A stretch of DNA of 64,000 nucleotides from QUBU01 sp014337915. Lineage in GTDB: Bacteria; Pseudomonadota; Gammaproteobacteria; Steroidobacterales; GCA-2729495. Both the position numbers and the translations under genes were made by a program. The stretch spans positions 248,001-312,000 of the forward strand of contig SZOW01000004.1 of NCBI GenBank assembly GCA_030263395.1. Direction: 5' to 3'. The notes below the pieces were generated by a model that saw only the letters and a program-made list of their open reading frames with translations, did no database searches and was not told the DNA's origin. How positions within the stretch are numbered: position 1 is the first letter of the stretch; each line of letters begins with the position of its first letter. This document shows, one piece after another, positions 61,882-64,000 of the stretch.

Positions 61882-62817
61882 CTACTCCGGATTGTCGTTG
61901 GCGGCTCCGGCCAGTGCCAGAGCAGTCGGCCCGGCGGCCACGGCGGCACGCACGTGAATGGGTGCGAAAGGCTCGGCCTGCACGATCTCGATCAGCGATT
62001 CCTTCAGCAGTTCCAGCAGCGCGAGGAAGGTTACCGTGACGCCCATGCGGCCCTCACGCGGCTCGAACAGGCGGTGGAACTCCTCGAAACCACCCGAGTC
62101 GAGGCGGGCCAGCACCTCGGACATGCGCTGGCGCACGGACAGCGGCTCGCGCTGGATGTGATGGCGGGCAAACATGTCGGCCCGCTGCAGCACGTCCTGG
62201 AAGGCCAGCAGCATTTCCTTGAGGGTCAGGTCGGGGAGTTTCACCACCACCTGCCGCTCCACCAGCTCGGCACTCGCCTGGAAGGTATCGCGCTCCAGCC
62301 GTGGCAGCCGGTCCATGGCCTCGGCCGCCTGCTTGAAGCGCTCGTACTGCTGAAGCCTGCGCACCAGTTCGGCGCGTGGATCGGCCTCTTCCTCGTCCAC
62401 CGATTCGGGCCGCGGCAGCAACATCCGCGACTTGATCTCGGCCAGCATGGCAGCCATGAGCAGGTACTCGCCCGCCAGCTCCAGCTGCAGGTCCTTCATC
62501 ACCTCGATGTAGTTGACGTACTGGCGCGTGATCTCGGCGATCGGGATATCGAGGATGTCCAGGTTCTGGCGCCGGATCAGGTAGAGCAGCAGGTCCAGCG
62601 GGCCCTCGAAGGCCTCGAGGAACACCTCCAGCGCATAGGGCGGTATGTAGAGGTCGCGGGGCAGCTCGGTGACCGGCTGGCCTTCGACCACGGCGAACGG
62701 CATTTCCCCCTGCGCGGGCTGCGCACCCGGCTGTTCAGGCAGGAACACCGTTTCCGGGCCGGCCGTGTTGTCGATCACCGTGAGGGCAGCGTCGCCCGCC
62801 ACCTCGGCCGTGGACAT
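61882..62817 (-). CDS. scpA: Segregation and condensation protein A
   Basis: A 311-residue kleisin of the Smc-ScpAB complex. VFLEAFEGPLDLLLYLIRRQ near residue 65 and EYLLMAAMLAEIKSRMLLP are family marks; the C-terminal winged helix has VTFLALLELLKESLIEI. The N-terminal ~55 residues are extra and low-complexity. I prefer ATG 62817 (AAAGG nine bases upstream). A TTG at 62823 overlapping the upstream stop is the alternative and adds two residues. Confidence 0.94.
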   Translation of the reverse strand: MSTAEVAGDAALTVIDNTAGPETVFLPEQPGAQPAQGEMPFAVVEGQPVTELPRDLYIPPYALEVFLEAFEGPLDLLLYLIRRQNLDILDIPIAEITRQYVNYIEVMKDLQLELAGEYLLMAAMLAEIKSRMLLPRPESVDEEEADPRAELVRRLQQYERFKQAAEAMDRLPRLERDTFQASAELVERQVVVKLPDLTLKEMLLAFQDVLQRADMFARHHIQREPLSVRQRMSEVLARLDSGGFEEFHRLFEPREGRMGVTVTFLALLELLKESLIEIVQAEPFAPIHVRAAVAAGPTALALAGAANDNPE

Positions 62818-62819
62818 CG

Positions 62820-63491
62820 TCAACCGCCTTTCACGCCAGAGAACAGCCAGACCAGATCCAGGACCGTGCGAAACAGCGGTCCCAGGACAATGTTGAGCAC
62901 ACCGAGAAGCAGCAAACCCAGGATGATTATAAGGCCGTAGGGCTCGATGGCATCGAGTCGGCGCCCGACGGACTCCGGCACCAGGCCGCGCAGCACGCGG
63001 CCACCGTCGAGCGGTGGCACAGGAAGCAGGTTAAAAATACCCAGCAACACGTTGAAAATTACGCCAACGCGCGCCATGCGGCCGAGGAAGTCCCCGGCCA
63101 CGGGCGCCCATTGCGCCAGCCCAACCGCCAGGTGCAGTGACCAGGCCCAGCCGATGGCCATCAGCAGATTTGCTGCCGGCCCGGCAGCGGCCACGGCGAC
63201 CATCGCCTGCTTCGGGTTGCGCATCGCGCGCGGGTTGATCGGCACCGGCTTCGCCCAGCCGAACATCAGGCCGCCCAGCCACAGGGTGAGCAGCGGCACC
63301 AGCACTGTGCCCAGCGGATCGACGTGGCGCAGCGGATTGAGGCTGAGCCGGCCCAGCATCTCGGCGCTGCGGTCGCCATAGCGGCGTGCCATCCAGCCAT
63401 GCGCGACTTCATGCAGCGTGATGGCGAAAATCACCGGGATGGCGCCCACGGCGACCATGCGGATGAATTCCGTGGCGTTCCCTGCGTCCAT
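62820..63491 (-). CDS. Site-2 protease family (M50) membrane metalloprotease
   Basis: A 223-residue integral membrane protein. The zinc motif HEVAHG lies in the first helix region (VIFAITLHEVAHGWMARRYG) and the third ligand in NLLPVPPLDGGRVL near residue 157. About five membrane segments are seen. This small subtype without a PDZ domain is commonly next to scpA. Its substrate is not known. A GTG one codon upstream could also start it. Confidence 0.9.
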   Translation of the reverse strand: MDAGNATEFIRMVAVGAIPVIFAITLHEVAHGWMARRYGDRSAEMLGRLSLNPLRHVDPLGTVLVPLLTLWLGGLMFGWAKPVPINPRAMRNPKQAMVAVAAAGPAANLLMAIGWAWSLHLAVGLAQWAPVAGDFLGRMARVGVIFNVLLGIFNLLPVPPLDGGRVLRGLVPESVGRRLDAIEPYGLIIILGLLLLGVLNIVLGPLFRTVLDLVWLFSGVKGG

Positions 63492-63523
63492 CACCGGAGT
63501 ATACGGACCAGTGCCGGACGATA

Positions 63524-64000
63524 TCAGGCGAATGCCGCGGTGTCGCCGCGGCCCTGACGCAGCACGCGCGGGTAACCGGCAATCAGGTCGATGACCGAGG
63601 TTGGCTCGACGCTGCAGTTGCCGCTCTCGATCACGAGGTCCACCTGGCCGCGCAGTCGCATGTAGATCTGCTCCGGATCATTCAGCGGCATGGGATCGCC
63701 AGGCAGGATCAGGGTCGAACTCATGATGGGCTCGCCCAGTTCCTCGAGGATCGCCAGCGGCACCGGGTGGTCCGGCACCCGGATGCCGATGGTGCGGCGC
63801 TTGGGATTCTGCAGGCGCCGCGGCACCTCGCGCGTGGCGGGCAGGATGAAGGTATACGGGCCCGGGGTGCGCGCGCGCAGCAGCCGGTACGCCCAGTCCT
63901 CGACCCGGGCGTAGGTGGCGATCTCCGACAGGTCGCGGCACATGAACGTAAAGTTGTGGTCCTTGCCCGTCTGGCGCAGGCGCTCGATGCGGGCCACGGC
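63524..64000 (-). CDS. yciO: YciO/Sua5-family protein, C-terminal part (runs off the window)
   Basis: The last ~158 residues of a YrdC/Sua5-fold protein; the N-terminus lies beyond the window. HNFTFMCRDLSEIATYARVE, TPGPYTFILPATREVPRRL, KRRTIGIRVPDHPV and PTSVIDL match YciO closely. The family binds ATP and L-threonylcarbamoyl-AMP, but YciO itself has uncertain function distinct from the essential TsaC. It is upstream of the M50 protease and scpAB on the same strand. Confidence 0.9.
   Translation of the reverse strand, partial: AVARIERLRQTGKDHNFTFMCRDLSEIATYARVEDWAYRLLRARTPGPYTFILPATREVPRRLQNPKRRTIGIRVPDHPVPLAILEELGEPIMSSTLILPGDPMPLNDPEQIYMRLRGQVDLVIESGNCSVEPTSVIDLIAGYPRVLRQGRGDTAAFA

Overview
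The window is chromosomal DNA from a GC-rich gammaproteobacterium. The most likely placement is near the Xanthomonadales, Nevskiales or Steroidobacterales. Supporting signs are a fused aspartate kinase / diaminopimelate decarboxylase, a TrpR-like regulator heading the his operon, a tonB-exbB-exbD-exbD cluster, and the gyrA-serC-serA-pheA-aroA-cmk-rpsA-ihfB-lapA-lapB and thrS-infC-rpmI-rplT-pheS-pheT-ihfA-merR-tRNA-Pro orders. Lineage is inferred from gene content and order only. No phage, plasmid, CRISPR or IS gene was found. Coding density is high and most neighbouring genes overlap by 1-4 bases.

Layout. 1-3195: a partial HMG-CoA lyase divergent from a family III CoA-transferase and a VOC protein, then a 2Fe-2S ferredoxin. 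3349-7185 (minus): tonB, exbB, two exbD and a secreted TPR protein, ending in a terminator hairpin. 7615-11620 (plus): ilvE-leuC-leuD-leuB. 11617-12774 (minus): metB. 12965-20026 (plus): TrpR-like regulator and hisGDCBHAFE with a TrpR-type operator in front; hisI is absent and hisF appears to start at ATT. 20080-27068: Ada-type methyltransferase, lysAC, ilvD and an FAD-linked oxidase.

27206-30661 is the most accessory-looking part. It holds a class III cyclase-like protein coupled to a nitrilase-fold protein that has lost its catalytic Cys and Lys, a 29-bp perfect inverted repeat of REPIN/MITE type, and a two-domain cupin with a His-rich tail.

30851-38411 (minus): tRNA-Val, thrS, infC (ATC start), rpmI, rplT, pheS, pheT, ihfA, a MerR regulator and tRNA-Pro. 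38487-42846: uvrB and aspC diverging from a palindrome, tRNA-Asn with a clear promoter, and galU. 42972-55270 (minus): a ComEA-like protein, then lapB, lapA, ihfB, rpsA, cmk, aroA, pheA, serA, serC and gyrA in reverse order of transcription. GyrA carries Val at the quinolone-critical position 83. 55489-60318 (plus): a degenerate MtaD-like amidohydrolase, ubiG, a Gph/MupP phosphatase, rmuC and a YciK-type SDR. 60331-64000 (minus): rluB, scpB, scpA, an M50 protease and a partial yciO.

Together the genes cover branched-chain, histidine, lysine, serine, methionine and aromatic amino acid synthesis, translation, DNA topology and repair, envelope energy transduction and LPS control. The unusual items are regulatory (non-AUG starts, operator, leader hairpins), two apparent pseudoenzymes, and the cyclase/nitrilase-like/cupin neighbourhood.
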